DNA of 64,000 nucleotides, from NCBI GenBank assembly GCA_036490715.1, contig DASXDL010000001.1, forward strand, positions 1 through 64,000, in the 5' to 3' direction. Of the stretch, positions 18,931 through 28,572 are shown piece by piece. A program made the translations under genes and the position numbers. The notes below the pieces were generated by a model. The model was not told the origin of the DNA. It searched no databases and saw only the letters and a program-made list of their open reading frames with translations. Numbering within the stretch: position 1 is the first letter of the stretch; each line of letters starts with the position of its first letter. The DNA is from FEN-1191 sp036490715 (GTDB taxonomy: Bacteria > Pseudomonadota > Gammaproteobacteria > Steroidobacterales > Steroidobacteraceae).

Positions 18931-19587
18931 ATGGCAGAACCTATCGGCCTATTCGGCGGCACGTTCGATCCGATTCATTACGGGCACCTGCGCACCGCGT
19001 TCGAGCTGCTGCAGGCGCTGAAATTGGCCCAGGTGCGATTTTTGCCCACCGGCAACCCGCCGCACCGGTTCGATCCGCTGGCGCCGAGCGAACTGCGGCT
19101 GCAGATGGTACGGGCGGCGGTCGCCGGCCAGGCCGGTTTCAGCGTCGATGATCGAGAGGTCCGGCGCAGCGGCGTGTCCTATTCGATCGATACCGTGACC
19201 GAACTGCGGCGCGAATATCCGGAGCGTTCACTGTGTCTGCTGCTGGGCATGGACGCGTTCCTCGGCATGCCGACCTGGCATCGCTGGAGCGAGATCTTCG
19301 AGCTGTGCCACGTCGTGGTAGCACACCGCCCCGGCTGGAAGGCGCCGATCACCGGCCCGTTGGGCGAGGTCATGGTCGATCGCGGCACCGGCAGTGTGCG
19401 CGACCTGCACGCCTCGGTCGCCGGCCGCGTGTTCGTGCGCGCGGTAACGCAGCTGGAGATCGCCTCAACCGATCTGCGCGCCTTGATTATGTCTGGCCAG
19501 GATCTGCGCTACTTGGTACCCGATGCGGTGCGCGACCTCATCGCGACCAGCGGATGCTATGCTGCCGCCAATCGTCAGGGAGGCTGA
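18931..19587 (+). CDS. nadD: Nicotinate-nucleotide adenylyltransferase
   Basis: NadD transfers AMP from ATP to nicotinate mononucleotide in NAD synthesis. The nucleotidyltransferase motif GLFGGTFDPIHYGHLR (with H-x-G-H) is at residues 5-20 and the second motif ISTDLRALI-like (IASTDLRALIMSG) is near residue 180. 218 residues with the ATG at 18931, which matches the family start. An in-frame TTG 39 bp upstream is unlikely. It sits between holA and rsfS, as in many gammaproteobacteria. Confidence 0.95.
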   Translation: MAEPIGLFGGTFDPIHYGHLRTAFELLQALKLAQVRFLPTGNPPHRFDPLAPSELRLQMVRAAVAGQAGFSVDDREVRRSGVSYSIDTVTELRREYPERSLCLLLGMDAFLGMPTWHRWSEIFELCHVVVAHRPGWKAPITGPLGEVMVDRGTGSVRDLHASVAGRVFVRAVTQLEIASTDLRALIMSGQDLRYLVPDAVRDLIATSGCYAAANRQGG

Positions 19588-19597
19588 ACCCGCACGC

Positions 19598-20020
19598 ATG
19601 ACCACAGTGGCTCGCCCGCGCCGCGCACCGCGACGCAATACCGCACTCGAAAAGATCGTGCTCGCGGCGCTGGATGAGATGAAGGCCGTCAATATCAAGC
19701 TACTGGACGTGCGTGGCCTGACCGATTTCGCCGACTCGATGATCGTCGCCTCCGGCACCTCCGATCGCCATGTCCGCTCGATTGCGCAACGGGTACTCGA
19801 CCGGATGCGCGCTGCAGGTTTGCGCCCGATGGGAGTGGAGGGCCAGCGCGACGGTGAATGGGTGCTGGTGGATCTGCAGGACCTGGTGCTGCACGTGATG
19901 CTGCCCCGGGTGCGGGAGTTCTATGGAATCGAGCAGCTGTGGGAGAGCGGCGGCGTGTCACAGCGCCGTCCCGTGGCCGGATCGCGCCGGCGTGTCATGG
20001 CGCGCGCCGCGGTCAATTGA
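19598..20020 (+). CDS. rsfS: Ribosome silencing factor RsfS
   Basis: A 140-residue Iojap/RsfS protein that binds L14 and blocks subunit joining under starvation. The motif stretch VNIKLLDVRGLTDFADSMIV and then ASGTSDRHVRSIA is diagnostic. GQRDGEWVLVDLQDLVLHVM and REFYGIEQLW complete the fold. An arginine-rich N-terminal segment (about 15 residues) and a basic C-terminal tail are extra. AGGGAGG stands about 14 bases before the ATG at 19598; an ATG at 19559 is an alternative. Confidence 0.94.
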   Translation: MTTVARPRRAPRRNTALEKIVLAALDEMKAVNIKLLDVRGLTDFADSMIVASGTSDRHVRSIAQRVLDRMRAAGLRPMGVEGQRDGEWVLVDLQDLVLHVMLPRVREFYGIEQLWESGGVSQRRPVAGSRRRVMARAAVN

Positions 20021-20112
20021 GGCGCCCGCCATGAGCCGACACCAGAGGCGGTGCAGCGACGCCGCCGCCGGCCAGGCCTAGGGCCGGCGCGCCGAGGTAG
20101 CTGTTTTCGCCC

Positions 20113-20586
20113 ATGCGCCTGCGTCTGATTGCCGTTGGCACGCGCATGCCGGACTGGGTCGATGCGGCGTTTCAGGATTACTGGCGCCGCATGCGCGGTC
20201 TATGGAAGCTCGAGCTGATCGAGCTGTCCACCGCCCCAAGGCGACATCGCGGCGACGCGGTGCAGGCCGCGGTGGCCGCCGAGGCGCAGCGCATCCTGGC
20301 GCTGCTGGGGCCGCGCGACTACGTGGTAGCGCTAGATGAGCACGGCGCCGAGCGCACCACGCTCGAGCTGTCGCACTGGCTGGAACAGCGCCGGGCGTCC
20401 GGACAGGATCTGGCGTTCATCATCGGCGGGCCGGATGGCCTGGCCGAGCAGGTGCTGACGCGCGGCCAGTTCCGCTGGGCCCTGTCGCGCCTTACGCTGC
20501 CGCATGGTCTGGCCCGTGTAGTGCTGGCCGAGCAGATCTATCGCGCCGCGACGCTGCTGACCGGGCACCCGTATCATCGCGAATGA
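20113..20586 (+). CDS. rlmH: 23S rRNA (pseudouridine1915-N3)-methyltransferase
   Basis: RlmH, a small SPOUT methyltransferase acting on the assembled 70S ribosome. 157 residues, matching E. coli (155). The N-terminus MRLRLIAVGTRMPDWVD, the SAM-binding FIIGGPDGLAEQV and the C-terminal LAEQIYRAATLLTGHPYHRE are all family signatures. It closes the conserved nadD-rsfS-rlmH block. A GC-rich inverted repeat (20066-20073 with 20082-20089) lies in the 92-bp gap before it. Confidence 0.96.
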   Translation: MRLRLIAVGTRMPDWVDAAFQDYWRRMRGLWKLELIELSTAPRRHRGDAVQAAVAAEAQRILALLGPRDYVVALDEHGAERTTLELSHWLEQRRASGQDLAFIIGGPDGLAEQVLTRGQFRWALSRLTLPHGLARVVLAEQIYRAATLLTGHPYHRE

Positions 20587-20616
20587 GCGTCGCCGCCAAC
20601 GGCCGGACAGTCGCCC

Positions 20617-21255
20617 ATGAGTGACAAGCTAAGTTCACCGGAAGTCATCCTGGCGTCGGCATCACCGCGGCGCACCGAACTGCTGCACCAGATCGGGGTC
20701 GCACATCGCGTGGTGCCGGCGCAAGTAGACGAACGTCGCGCCGACGGCGAGAGCGCCGAGGGCTGCGTGCGGCGCCTCGCCACCAGCAAGGCGCTGGAAG
20801 TGCAGACCGCCTTGATGGCCGTCACCGGCGCCGACGCCTCGGTGGGCTACGCGGTGTTGGGGGCGGATACCGCGGTGGTGATCGATGAGCTGCTGCTGGG
20901 CAAGCCGCGCGATCGCGACGACGCCCTGGCGATGCTGGCGCGACTGTCGGGCCGCACGCACCATGTGCTGACGGCGGTTGCGCTGGCCGGCATGGGCGGC
21001 GTGCAATGCCAGCTGTCGCGCAGCGAAGTGCGCTTCCGGCGCCTGAGCGAGCGCGAATGCGCGGCCTACTGGGACAGCGGCGAGCCGCGCGACAAGGCCG
21101 GTGCCTATGCGATCCAGGGCCTGGGGGCGCAGTTCGTCGAAGAATTGCGCGGCAGCTACTCGGGCGTGATGGGTCTGCCGTTGTTCGAGACCGCAAGCCT
21201 GCTGTCCGCAGCCGGCGTGCCGGTGGGGCGCCGTTCGTCCCGCAGCCGAGGTTGA
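20617..21255 (+). CDS. maf: Maf-family nucleoside triphosphate pyrophosphatase
   Basis: A 212-residue Maf protein. LASASPRRTELLHQIG is the N-terminal signature, GADTAVVIDE the metal/nucleotide site, and GAYAIQGLGAQFVEELRGSY the C-terminal signature. It most resembles the dTTP/UTP pyrophosphatase (YhdE) group, judging by the GAYAIQG region; m7GTPase activity of the YceF type is less likely. It is followed 3 bp later by a nitrilase gene and then tldD, the same neighbourhood as E. coli yhdE/rng-tldD. Confidence 0.93.
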   Translation: MSDKLSSPEVILASASPRRTELLHQIGVAHRVVPAQVDERRADGESAEGCVRRLATSKALEVQTALMAVTGADASVGYAVLGADTAVVIDELLLGKPRDRDDALAMLARLSGRTHHVLTAVALAGMGGVQCQLSRSEVRFRRLSERECAAYWDSGEPRDKAGAYAIQGLGAQFVEELRGSYSGVMGLPLFETASLLSAAGVPVGRRSSRSRG

Positions 21256-21258
21256 CTC

Positions 21259-22092
21259 GTGCCAGCCGCCGCCACCGTCGAGCCGGTCAAGATCGCCGCG
21301 GTGCAGATGACCTCGGGACCGGACGTTGCTGCCAACCTGGCGGCGGCCGGGCGATTACTGGCCGAGGCGCGTGCCGCCGGTGCCGCTATCGCGGTGCTGC
21401 CGGAAAATTTCTCCTTCATGGGGCTGCACGACATCGACAAACGCGGCATTGCCGAGCCCGATGGCGACGGCCCGGTGCAGCGGTTTCTATCGCAACAGGC
21501 GCGCGAGCTCGGATTGTGGATCGTCGGCGGCACCACGCCGCTGCGACAGGAGGCGGATGGTCGGGTCGCGCAGGCCAGCTTGGTCTACGCCGACGACGGA
21601 CGGCGCGCGGCACGCTACGACAAAATGCACCTGTTCGACGTCGACATACCGGGTCGCAGCGAGAGCTACCGCGAGTCGAACAACACCGCGCCCGGCGCGC
21701 GCGCGCAGCTGGTGCCCACGCCGGCCGGATTGCTCGGGCTGTCGGTGTGCTATGACATGCGCTTCCCGGAGCTGTACCGCCAATTGTCGGCGGCCGGTGC
21801 GCAGTGGTTCACGATGCCGTCGGCGTTCACCGTCCCGACCGGACGCGCGCATTGGGAGACGCTGCTGCGGGCGCGTGCGATCGAGAACCTATGCCACGTG
21901 GTGGCACCGGCCCAGTGGGGCCGGCATGCGAGCGGTCGTGAAACCTACGGCGACAGTCTCATCATCGATCATTGGGGTAGCGTCACCGCGCGCCTTGCCA
22001 GCGGCGTCGGCGTCATCGTAGCGGAGCTGGATCTGGCGGCACAGGCCGAGGCGCGGCGCAATTTCCCTGCCTTGACGCACCGGCGAATGTGA
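21259..22092 (+). CDS. Carbon-nitrogen hydrolase (Nit/omega-amidase-like)
   Basis: A 277-residue nitrilase-superfamily enzyme. The catalytic triad is visible: Glu in VLPENFSFMG, Lys in YDKMHLFDV and Cys in LSVCYDMRFPELY. It is closest to the Nit1/Nit2 branch, which repairs deaminated glutathione (dGSH amidase) or acts as an omega-amidase. Context before tldD matches this branch. GTG start at 21259, 3 bp after maf. The exact substrate is inferred from family only. Confidence 0.92.
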   Translation: MPAAATVEPVKIAAVQMTSGPDVAANLAAAGRLLAEARAAGAAIAVLPENFSFMGLHDIDKRGIAEPDGDGPVQRFLSQQARELGLWIVGGTTPLRQEADGRVAQASLVYADDGRRAARYDKMHLFDVDIPGRSESYRESNNTAPGARAQLVPTPAGLLGLSVCYDMRFPELYRQLSAAGAQWFTMPSAFTVPTGRAHWETLLRARAIENLCHVVAPAQWGRHASGRETYGDSLIIDHWGSVTARLASGVGVIVAELDLAAQAEARRNFPALTHRRM

Positions 22093-22105
22093 GCGTCAAT
22101 AGCTC

Positions 22106-23569
<1,464 letters not shown>

Positions 23570-23600
23570 GCGTGAGCGGCCAGCGTACCGGGGGGTGCCC

Positions 23601-23852
23601 GTGCGAATTCCTACGCCGCTGTACGAGAGTCTGCCATGGCTGTACGCCCTGGCTGGGGCGCTGCTGATTGTTGGCAGCCACGAACTGCACTCCGGCGCGC
23701 TGTCGCTGTTGCTGCTGCTCGCCGGTGCCCTGGGTCTGATCGGCGGGGCGGCGATCTGGCTGCGACGACGCGACTTTCGCGCCACCCGCGCCGAGTACTG
23801 GTCGAACGACGGCCAGCCCCGCATCGGCGGCGATGACGAGGCTCCGCCCTAG
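23601..23852 (+). CDS. Small two-helix membrane protein
   Basis: An 83-residue reading frame 31 bp after tldD, starting at a GTG preceded by a G-rich ribosome binding site. It has two hydrophobic helices (around LPWLYALAGALLIVG and SGALSLLLLLAGALGLIGGA) followed by a short charged cytosolic tail ending GGDDEAPP. No catalytic motif is visible and I cannot name a family. The start could also be the GTG at 23595. Support comes from the clean membrane topology, the position in the tldD transcript and the lack of a better frame. Confidence 0.6.
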   Translation: MRIPTPLYESLPWLYALAGALLIVGSHELHSGALSLLLLLAGALGLIGGAAIWLRRRDFRATRAEYWSNDGQPRIGGDDEAPP

Positions 23853-23855
23853 ACG

Positions 23856-25133
23856 TCACTCGTTGGTATCGAGCGGCTCGCCCAGATGCGGGGAGGCATT
23901 GCTGCCGGAGTCGCTCGGCGTGCGGTGCTGCACCCGCTCATCGATGTACAACAGCTCGTGCTGGCCGATCGTGATGACATCGCCATCGTTGAGATTGTGA
24001 TAGCGCACGCGCTTGGAGTGTAAAAAGATTCCATTGGTGCTGTTGAGATCTTCAACCACGCAGCTCTGTGCCGTGGTGACGATCTGGCAATGGTGGCGGC
24101 TGACGAAGCGGCTCTCGATCTGCAGATCGTTGGCTGCGGTGCGACCGATGATCAGTCGGCCAGGATACAAGGCGCGCTCGCCGATCGTGCGGCCGCCGGA
24201 TGCCAGCAGGATCCGCGCCAGCGCCGAACCTGGTTCGACCGCACTCGAGCGGCGGCCCGCGGCGCCGCGCTCGGCGGCGCCATCGCCGCGTATCCGCAGC
24301 AATCGCGTGCCGGTGCGCGACGCGTACTCCTGCCACTGCAGCTCCTCGATGGCAGCGTTGATGTCCTCGAGACTGACGCTATCGTGATTGCGGTTGGCGG
24401 CCGCGAGCATCGACGTGTCGCACAGCGTATTGATCAGTCGCGGCACCCCGCCGGTGTAACGAAACACCAGCTCGAAGCTCTCGTTGGGAAAGATCTCGCG
24501 ACCCTGCGAGCCGGCGACCTCGAGCCGATGAAGAATATAGGCGCGCATCTCCAGGCTGCTGAGCGCCGGCAGATGAAAGCGCAGCCGGATGCGCTGCGCC
24601 AGCTGCTCGAGTTCCGGTGCGTCGAGCTTGTCATTCAGCTCCGGCTGTCCGGCCAGGATGATGCGCAGCACCTTCTCCTTGGGAGTCTCGATGCCCGACA
24701 GCAGTCGCACTTCTTCCAGCACGGTCTGCGTCAGGTTCTGCGCCTCGTCGATGACCAGCACGATCTTGCGATTGGCGTTGTACTGCTCCACCAGGTAGTC
24801 GTCGAGCGTGACCAGCAGTTCGGCCTTCTTCATCCGAAACGGCTTGAAGCCGAACTGCGCCAGCACCGATTGCAGGAACTCGAGTGACGATACTTGTGTC
24901 TGGTTGATCTGCGCGACCACCACATCGTTCTGCAGTTCCTGCAGAAAGGTCTCAATCAGCGTGGTCTTGCCGCAGCCGATCTCGCCGGTGATCACGACGA
25001 AACCGTCGGCGAACCACACGGTCGATTCCATGTAGGCTTTGGCGCGCGCATGCGCCTTGCTCAAATACAGAAACTGAGGATCAGGCGTGAGCCGGAACGG
25101 CAGCTCCCTGAGTTTGAAAAGCTCCAGGTTCAT
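23856..25133 (-). CDS. ExeA/GspA-like AAA ATPase with C-terminal FHA domain
   Basis: 425 residues in two modules. Residues 1 to about 270 are an ExeA-type AAA ATPase: N-terminus MNLELFKLRELPFRLTPDPQ, Walker A GEIGCGKTTLIE, Walker B IVLVIDEAQNL. After a Gly/Arg linker, residues about 310-400 form an FHA phosphothreonine-binding domain with GRLIIGRTAANDL, SRHH and LNSTNGIFL. There is no peptidoglycan-binding domain and no TM helix, unlike canonical ExeA. No type II secretion genes are nearby. It is the last gene of darP-purE-purK-(this), 15 bp after purK. A signalling ATPase responding to Thr phosphorylation is plausible but unproven. Confidence 0.85.
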   Translation of the reverse strand: MNLELFKLRELPFRLTPDPQFLYLSKAHARAKAYMESTVWFADGFVVITGEIGCGKTTLIETFLQELQNDVVVAQINQTQVSSLEFLQSVLAQFGFKPFRMKKAELLVTLDDYLVEQYNANRKIVLVIDEAQNLTQTVLEEVRLLSGIETPKEKVLRIILAGQPELNDKLDAPELEQLAQRIRLRFHLPALSSLEMRAYILHRLEVAGSQGREIFPNESFELVFRYTGGVPRLINTLCDTSMLAAANRNHDSVSLEDINAAIEELQWQEYASRTGTRLLRIRGDGAAERGAAGRRSSAVEPGSALARILLASGGRTIGERALYPGRLIIGRTAANDLQIESRFVSRHHCQIVTTAQSCVVEDLNSTNGIFLHSKRVRYHNLNDGDVITIGQHELLYIDERVQHRTPSDSGSNASPHLGEPLDTNE

Positions 25134-25148
25134 GGCCGCGAAATGATA

Positions 25149-26252
25149 CTACGGCCTGAGTGACAGAAGCGGATACAGCCGTGGCAGCAGCTTCTTTACG
25201 CGTGCGGTTCGCCGCGCGGCGGTCGATTCAATAATGGTGCAGTGACCGAGCTTTCGGCCGTGACGTGGTTCCTTGCGATAGTCGTGCCAATGCAGGCCCG
25301 ACTGCTCGAGCATGCGGCGAGCATCGGGCATCGTACCGATCAGATTGATCATCGCTGCGTGGCCACGCGCCGCCGTCGCTCCCAGCGGCAAGCCGGCGAT
25401 CGCACGCACATGGTTCTCGAACTGACTGGTGACGGCGCCCTCGATGGTCCAGTGGCCCGAATTGTGTACCCGCGGGGCCATCTCGTTGGCGATCAGCCGG
25501 CCGCGGTGGACGAAGAATTCGATGGTCAGCACGCCGACGTAGCTGAAGCTTTCCAATACCCGCTTCAGAGCACGCCGGGCGCTGCCGGCCAGGCGCGGAG
25601 CGTGCCACGGCGCCAGCGTCAATCTCAGGATGCCATCGACGTGATAGTTGCGATTGAGCGGATACAGCGCGATCGCGCCGGCGCGGCTGCGCACGCCGAT
25701 GATCGATACCTCATAGTCGAACGGTACGAATTCCTCGTATAGCAGCGGCGCGCTCCCCAAGGCATCCCAGGCCGGATCGATATCGGCGGCGGTGCGCAGC
25801 ACGAACTGCCCCTTGCCGTCATAGCCGAAACGACGGGTCTTGAGGACGCCGGGCAGGCCAACACGATGCACGGCGCGCGCCAGTGCCGCACGGCTGTCCA
25901 CCGGCGCGAAGCGCGTGGTGGTGATCCCCAGTCGCTGGAAACAGCGCTTCTCCGCCAGCCGGTCCTGCGCCACACTCAGGGCTCTGAGCGGCGGGGCAAT
26001 GCGGGTGCCGCGCGCGGCCCGACGCAGCGCCCCGACGCTGATGTTCTCCCAATCGAAGCTGATTACATCGCTGCGCCGTGCCAGCTCGGCCAGCAGAGTC
26101 TGATCGTGAAACTCGCCCGCCAGCAGCGGGGCGATGCGACCGGCAGGCGTATCGGCGCTGCGGTCGAAGAACAGAAAATCCAGCCCCAGTGGGTAGCCGG
26201 CGAGCGCCAGCATCTGACCGAGCTGGCCGGCGCCCACGATGCCGATGGTCAT
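25149..26252 (-). CDS. purK: N5-carboxyaminoimidazole ribonucleotide synthase
   Basis: PurK converts AIR, bicarbonate and ATP to N5-CAIR in purine synthesis. It is an ATP-grasp protein of 367 residues. The N-terminal GIVGAGQLGQMLALAGYPLG is diagnostic. KTRRFGYDGKGQ is the ATP-binding loop, and ANEMAPRVHNSGHWTIEGA, with conserved NSGHWT, is the active-site region. Located 21 bp after purE on the same strand, so the two consecutive enzymes are co-expressed. Confidence 0.97.
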   Translation of the reverse strand: MTIGIVGAGQLGQMLALAGYPLGLDFLFFDRSADTPAGRIAPLLAGEFHDQTLLAELARRSDVISFDWENISVGALRRAARGTRIAPPLRALSVAQDRLAEKRCFQRLGITTTRFAPVDSRAALARAVHRVGLPGVLKTRRFGYDGKGQFVLRTAADIDPAWDALGSAPLLYEEFVPFDYEVSIIGVRSRAGAIALYPLNRNYHVDGILRLTLAPWHAPRLAGSARRALKRVLESFSYVGVLTIEFFVHRGRLIANEMAPRVHNSGHWTIEGAVTSQFENHVRAIAGLPLGATAARGHAAMINLIGTMPDARRMLEQSGLHWHDYRKEPRHGRKLGHCTIIESTAARRTARVKKLLPRLYPLLSLRP

Positions 26253-26273
26253 GCGGGTTGCTCTAGCCTCGGT

Positions 26274-26765
26274 TCAGGCGCCGCGCGGGTCGGGTTTAGC
26301 CAGCACGGCGGCCGTCTGCGACTCGCGCTGCTGCTGCAGGGCCCGGGCAATATCCGGATGTCGCCCCGCCAGGATGGCGGCGGCAAACAACGCGGCATTG
26401 GTGGCGCCGGCACTGCCGATTGCGAACGTGGCCACCGGCACTCCGGCCGGCATCTGCACGATCGACAGCAGCGAATCCAGGCCGTTGAGCGCGCGCGACT
26501 GGACCGGCACACCCAGCACCGGCAAGGAGGTCTTGGCGGCCGTCATGCCCGGCAGATGGGCGGCACCGCCGGCGCCTGCGATCAGCACCTCAAGGCCACG
26601 TGCCGCGGCGCTCGTGGCATATTCAAACAGCAGGTCGGGGGTGCGGTGCGCGGATACCACGCGGGTTTCGAACGCGATTGACAGCTTGGTGAGCATTTCG
26701 GCGGCCGCGCTCATCGTCTCCCAGTCGGAAGACGACCCCATGATGATGCCGACCAGGGCCTTCAT
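26274..26765 (-). CDS. purE: N5-carboxyaminoimidazole ribonucleotide mutase
   Basis: PurE class I converts N5-CAIR to CAIR. 163 residues. The signature GIIMGSSSDWETMSAAAEML and the active-site region SAHRTPDLLFEYA are present, followed by GAGGAAHLPGMTAA. The ATG overlaps the stop codon of the upstream darP (ATGA), so the two are translationally coupled. Confidence 0.97.
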   Translation of the reverse strand: MKALVGIIMGSSSDWETMSAAAEMLTKLSIAFETRVVSAHRTPDLLFEYATSAAARGLEVLIAGAGGAAHLPGMTAAKTSLPVLGVPVQSRALNGLDSLLSIVQMPAGVPVATFAIGSAGATNAALFAAAILAGRHPDIARALQQQRESQTAAVLAKPDPRGA

Positions 26766-27157
26766 CGAGGCATTTTAGCATCACCGCTGCGCAGGAACGC
26801 CGCGAGCGCCCGCTCCAGCGGTTCGGCATCGACTGCGCGCATCAGGCGGCCGATATACTGGCGGTGGCGGGCCAGGGCGGCACGACTGCGCAGCCGCTGG
26901 ACTTCCAGCAGGGCCGCCTGCAAGTCCTCCGGCATCGGCAGTTGCAGCAACTGCGCAGCCGGCAGGCGGGCGAGTTCCACGCCAAGCCGTTGCAGCGCTT
27001 CGGCCTGACGCTTGCGGGCCGATCGGCTCGGGCGTTGCGGCTCGGTTGCAGCGGCTACAGGTTCGGGCGCCCGGGCGGGCCTTGTTCTTCTACTCAAGCG
27101 AGTCTCGCTACGATCGGCGCGCACCGGTGCGCTGTTACAATCTTTCCTGGAAATCAT
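26762..27157 (-). CDS. DarP/YjgA (DUF615) homologue, short form
   Basis: 131 residues matching the N-terminal half of DarP, a factor for late 50S assembly (E. coli 183 residues). RPSRSARKRQAEALQRLG leads into VELARLPAAQL, and QYIGRLMRA VDAEPLERAL is the middle motif (E. coli QLIGKMLRQRDVEPIRQAL). The protein then stops at AFLRSGDAKMPR, so the C-terminal 60-70 residues of the family, with its LRTLIRNA helix, are missing. The stop overlaps the purE start. It could be a truncated but functional form or a decayed gene. The upstream start is the ATG at 27157; the N-terminus is Arg-rich. Confidence 0.7.
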   Translation of the reverse strand: MISRKDCNSAPVRADRSETRLSRRTRPARAPEPVAAATEPQRPSRSARKRQAEALQRLGVELARLPAAQLLQLPMPEDLQAALLEVQRLRSRAALARHRQYIGRLMRAVDAEPLERALAAFLRSGDAKMPR

Positions 27158-27211
27158 GGCACAGCGGCGGGAATGGCGCTTCGCGGAGCGCCGACCCGGA
27201 CCTGAGGGACA

Positions 27212-28561
27212 ATGCCAATACCGCAACCGGTCGACGCCTCCAGGATCAACGAGCTCAAGCAGGTCGTGGCCAGCGCCTTGAGCGAAGCGCAGCGCACCGG
27301 CGCCAGTCAGGCCGAGGCAGACGTGAGCCTGCAGCGTGGGCTCACTGCCACGGTGCGGCTGGGCGAAGTGGATACCATTGAGTACCACCGCGACCGCGGC
27401 TTGGCCGTGACGGTGTATTTCGGCAAGGCCAAGGGTTCAGCCAGTACTGCCGACCTGCGCCCGGCTGCGGTACGCGAGACGGTCGAGAAGGCTGCCGCCA
27501 TCGCCAGCCACACGGCGGCCGATGAGTGCGCCGGACTGGCCGATCCGGATTCGCTGGCGCGCGACATACCTGACCTGGATCTGTATCACCACTGGGACAT
27601 CGAGCCGGAGCAGGCCGTGCAGCTGGCGCGCGAATGCGAAGCCGCCGGCTTGGCTTGCGATTCGAAGCTGAAGAACTCCGAAGGGGCCACCGTGTCCACG
27701 CACAGCGGCGTGCGTGTTCACGGCAACAGCCACGGATTCCTCGCCGGCTTTCCCAGTACCAGCCATTCGCTCAGCTGCGCACTGGTGGCCCAGGAACGCC
27801 AGGACATGCAGCGCGACTACTGGTTCACGGTCGCCCGCAATCCGCAGGCGCTTGAGTCCGCCGAAGAGATCGGCCGGCGAGCCGCCCGCCGCGCGCTGCG
27901 ACGGCTTGGGGCCCGGCGGCTGAGTACGCGCCGCGCTCCGGTGCTGTATGCGCCAGATCTGGCGCGCGGCATGTTCGGGCACTTCGTGGGCGCCATCAGC
28001 GGTACCAGCCAGTATCGGCGTTCGTCGTTCCTGCTCAATGCTGCCGGACAGACGGTGTTTCCAAGTCATTTGGATATCATCGAGCGGCCGCATCTGCCCC
28101 AGGGCCTGGCCAGCAGCCCGTTCGATGCCGAAGGGGTGGCGACCCGGGATCGCGCGCTGGTAAATGCTGGCGTGCTGCAGGGCTATGTCCTTGGCAGCTA
28201 CTCGGCCCGCAAGCTCGGGCTGAAGACGACCGGCAACGCCGGTGGCATTCACAACCTTTTAGTGACTTCGAGCGAGAGCGGCAGCTTCGAGCAGCTGCTG
28301 CGACGCATGGGCACCGGCTTGTTGGTCACCGAACTGATGGGTCAGGGCGTCAACGCCGTCACCGGCGACTATTCGCGCGGTGCCAGTGGTTTTTGGGTCG
28401 AGAATGGCACCATCGGATTCCCGGTGCACGAGGTCACGATCGCCGGCAACCTGCGCGACATGCTGCGCACCATCGTGGCGGTCGGCAGCGATGTGGACCT
28501 GCAGGGCGCGATCCGCACCGGATCACTGCTGATCGAGGCCATGACCATCGCCGGCGAATAG
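27212..28561 (+). CDS. pmbA: TldE/PmbA, partner subunit of TldD
   Basis: A 449-residue member of the TldD/PmbA family, lacking the HExxxH of TldD as expected for the regulatory TldE subunit. GVRVHGNSHGFLAGFPSTSH and TGNAGGIHNLLV are family motifs, and the C-terminus FPVHEVTIAGNLRDML with DVDLQGAIRTGSLLIEAMT is diagnostic. Divergent from darP across 54 bp, an arrangement shared with E. coli yjgA-pmbA. Confidence 0.96.
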   Translation: MPIPQPVDASRINELKQVVASALSEAQRTGASQAEADVSLQRGLTATVRLGEVDTIEYHRDRGLAVTVYFGKAKGSASTADLRPAAVRETVEKAAAIASHTAADECAGLADPDSLARDIPDLDLYHHWDIEPEQAVQLARECEAAGLACDSKLKNSEGATVSTHSGVRVHGNSHGFLAGFPSTSHSLSCALVAQERQDMQRDYWFTVARNPQALESAEEIGRRAARRALRRLGARRLSTRRAPVLYAPDLARGMFGHFVGAISGTSQYRRSSFLLNAAGQTVFPSHLDIIERPHLPQGLASSPFDAEGVATRDRALVNAGVLQGYVLGSYSARKLGLKTTGNAGGIHNLLVTSSESGSFEQLLRRMGTGLLVTELMGQGVNAVTGDYSRGASGFWVENGTIGFPVHEVTIAGNLRDMLRTIVAVGSDVDLQGAIRTGSLLIEAMTIAGE

Positions 28562-28572
28562 TCGACCGCCGC

